DNA from: an uncultured Synergistales bacterium
Lineage (GTDB): Bacteria > Synergistota > Synergistia > Synergistales > Aminobacteriaceae
Assembly: GCA_905233515.1 (NCBI GenBank)
Contig: CAJOEQ010000130.1
Location: 1 to 6,555 of the forward strand
Reading direction: 5' to 3'
Length of the DNA stretch: 6,555 nt
The notes beneath the pieces were generated by a model. The model saw only the letters and a list, made by a program, of their open reading frames with translations, made no database searches and was not told where the DNA came from. Within the stretch, counting starts at the first letter, position 1. Each line of letters opens with the position of its first letter. Positions 5,877 through 6,555 of the stretch are shown one piece after another. Made by a program: the position numbers and the translations under genes.

Positions 5877-6555
5877 ATGTTGACAAAACCCGTAAAAACT
5901 TTAGGCGTTCTCGGTGGAATGGGCCCGGCTGCCTGTGCTGAATTTCTTAGAATACTGGCAAAAGACGCACCCGCAAAAAATGACTCTCAGCACCCGAAAA
6001 TTATAATGCTTTCTGATCCTGATACACCTGACAGAAGCGACGGACTTATGGGACTCGGCCCTGATCCTGAACCTGTAATCAAGAAAAATTTATTTAAACT
6101 CGCAGAAATGGGAGCCGATTTGCTTGCTGTTCCTTGTAATACAGCTCATTATTTCATTGACAGATTTAGAAGTGAGCTGCCAGTGCCTTTAATTCATATC
6201 GTAGAGTCAACTGTTGATGCCGCTATAGAATTAAGCAAGGGCAATTGTTCGTGGCTTCTTGCTACAGACGGGACGATTAAGAGCTTGATTTATCAGACTT
6301 ATGCGCAGAAAAATAATTATTTTTTCCTTAAGCCCTCAAGTGAACAGCAAGATAATATTCAGTCATGTATAAGACTCGTTAAAGCCGGAGATTTATTCAC
6401 AGCTGGAGAAATTTTGCGAGATACTATTAATGAATTATGGCGTGAACGTGATGTGCCTGTTACTATGGGATGTACTGAAATTCCTTTAGCTTATGCCGCG
6501 TCAGGACTTCCTGAAGATAAGCAAGTTTCTAGCTTGAAAGCTCTTAGTGATTCCT
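5877..6555 (+). CDS. Aspartate/glutamate racemase family protein, partial (right edge)
   Basis: The reading frame is open from the ATG to the window end (226 codons), and the C-terminus is missing. It starts MLTKPVKTLGVLGGMGP, the glycine-rich N-terminal motif of cofactor-independent aspartate racemases (GGMGP, 13-17). DPDTPDRSDGL (47-57) matches the substrate-binding PDR segment. The two catalytic cysteines are both present: Cys87 in VPCNTAH (85-91) and Cys199 in GCTEIPL (198-204), acting as the acid-base pair that inverts the alpha carbon. Usual length is about 230-245 residues, so only a short tail should be lost. The expected reaction is L-aspartate to D-aspartate, or the same for a related amino acid; the sequence alone does not separate aspartate from glutamate or broad-specificity members. 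AAGGAGGT (5861-5868) lies 8 nt before the ATG. The gene is divergent from cstA. Confidence 0.92.
   Translation, partial: MLTKPVKTLGVLGGMGPAACAEFLRILAKDAPAKNDSQHPKIIMLSDPDTPDRSDGLMGLGPDPEPVIKKNLFKLAEMGADLLAVPCNTAHYFIDRFRSELPVPLIHIVESTVDAAIELSKGNCSWLLATDGTIKSLIYQTYAQKNNYFFLKPSSEQQDNIQSCIRLVKAGDLFTAGEILRDTINELWRERDVPVTMGCTEIPLAYAASGLPEDKQVSSLKALSDS

Overview
The window (about 40% G+C by eye) carries six protein-coding genes in three blocks, with strong Shine-Dalgarno sequences and tight spacing. It looks like the chromosome of a moderately AT-rich anaerobic bacterium that lives on amino acids or peptides. Low-GC Bacillota or an AT-rich Synergistota-like gut lineage would fit, but no gene here fixes the phylum. 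I see no tRNA, rRNA, CRISPR array, IS element, phage gene or integration site.

Region 1 (1-2932, minus strand) is an ABC importer operon read right to left. An ATPase with a GTG start comes first, then, 19 nt later, a 625-residue permease with two fused MetI-type domains (FbpB/COG1178 type). No substrate-binding protein is present. The operon probably runs off the left edge, where a Shine-Dalgarno-like AAAGGA lies within the last bases. The substrate is unresolved: Fe(III), phosphonate and polyamine importers share this architecture.

Region 2 (2933-3954) is a 104-bp divergent promoter region followed by a lone plus-strand DUF4422 gene, a glycosyltransferase-like family common in capsule and LPS loci. 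No other glycan gene is in view.

Region 3 (3955-5755, minus strand) is a two-gene operon: a carbon-starvation transporter of the CstA family, then a 67-residue heavy-metal-associated (CopZ-like) protein. The cstA stop codon lies inside the Shine-Dalgarno sequence of the small gene. The operon ends at a hairpin terminator placed directly behind the convergent DUF4422 gene.

Region 4 (5756-6555) is a 121-bp divergent promoter region and the start of a plus-strand aspartate/glutamate racemase-family gene cut by the right edge. CstA-type uptake (peptides or pyruvate in characterised members) next to an amino-acid racemase suggests amino-acid or peptide metabolism. The most unusual arrangement is the coupling of CstA to a metal-binding HMA protein. 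I found no clear evidence of a wholly new system.
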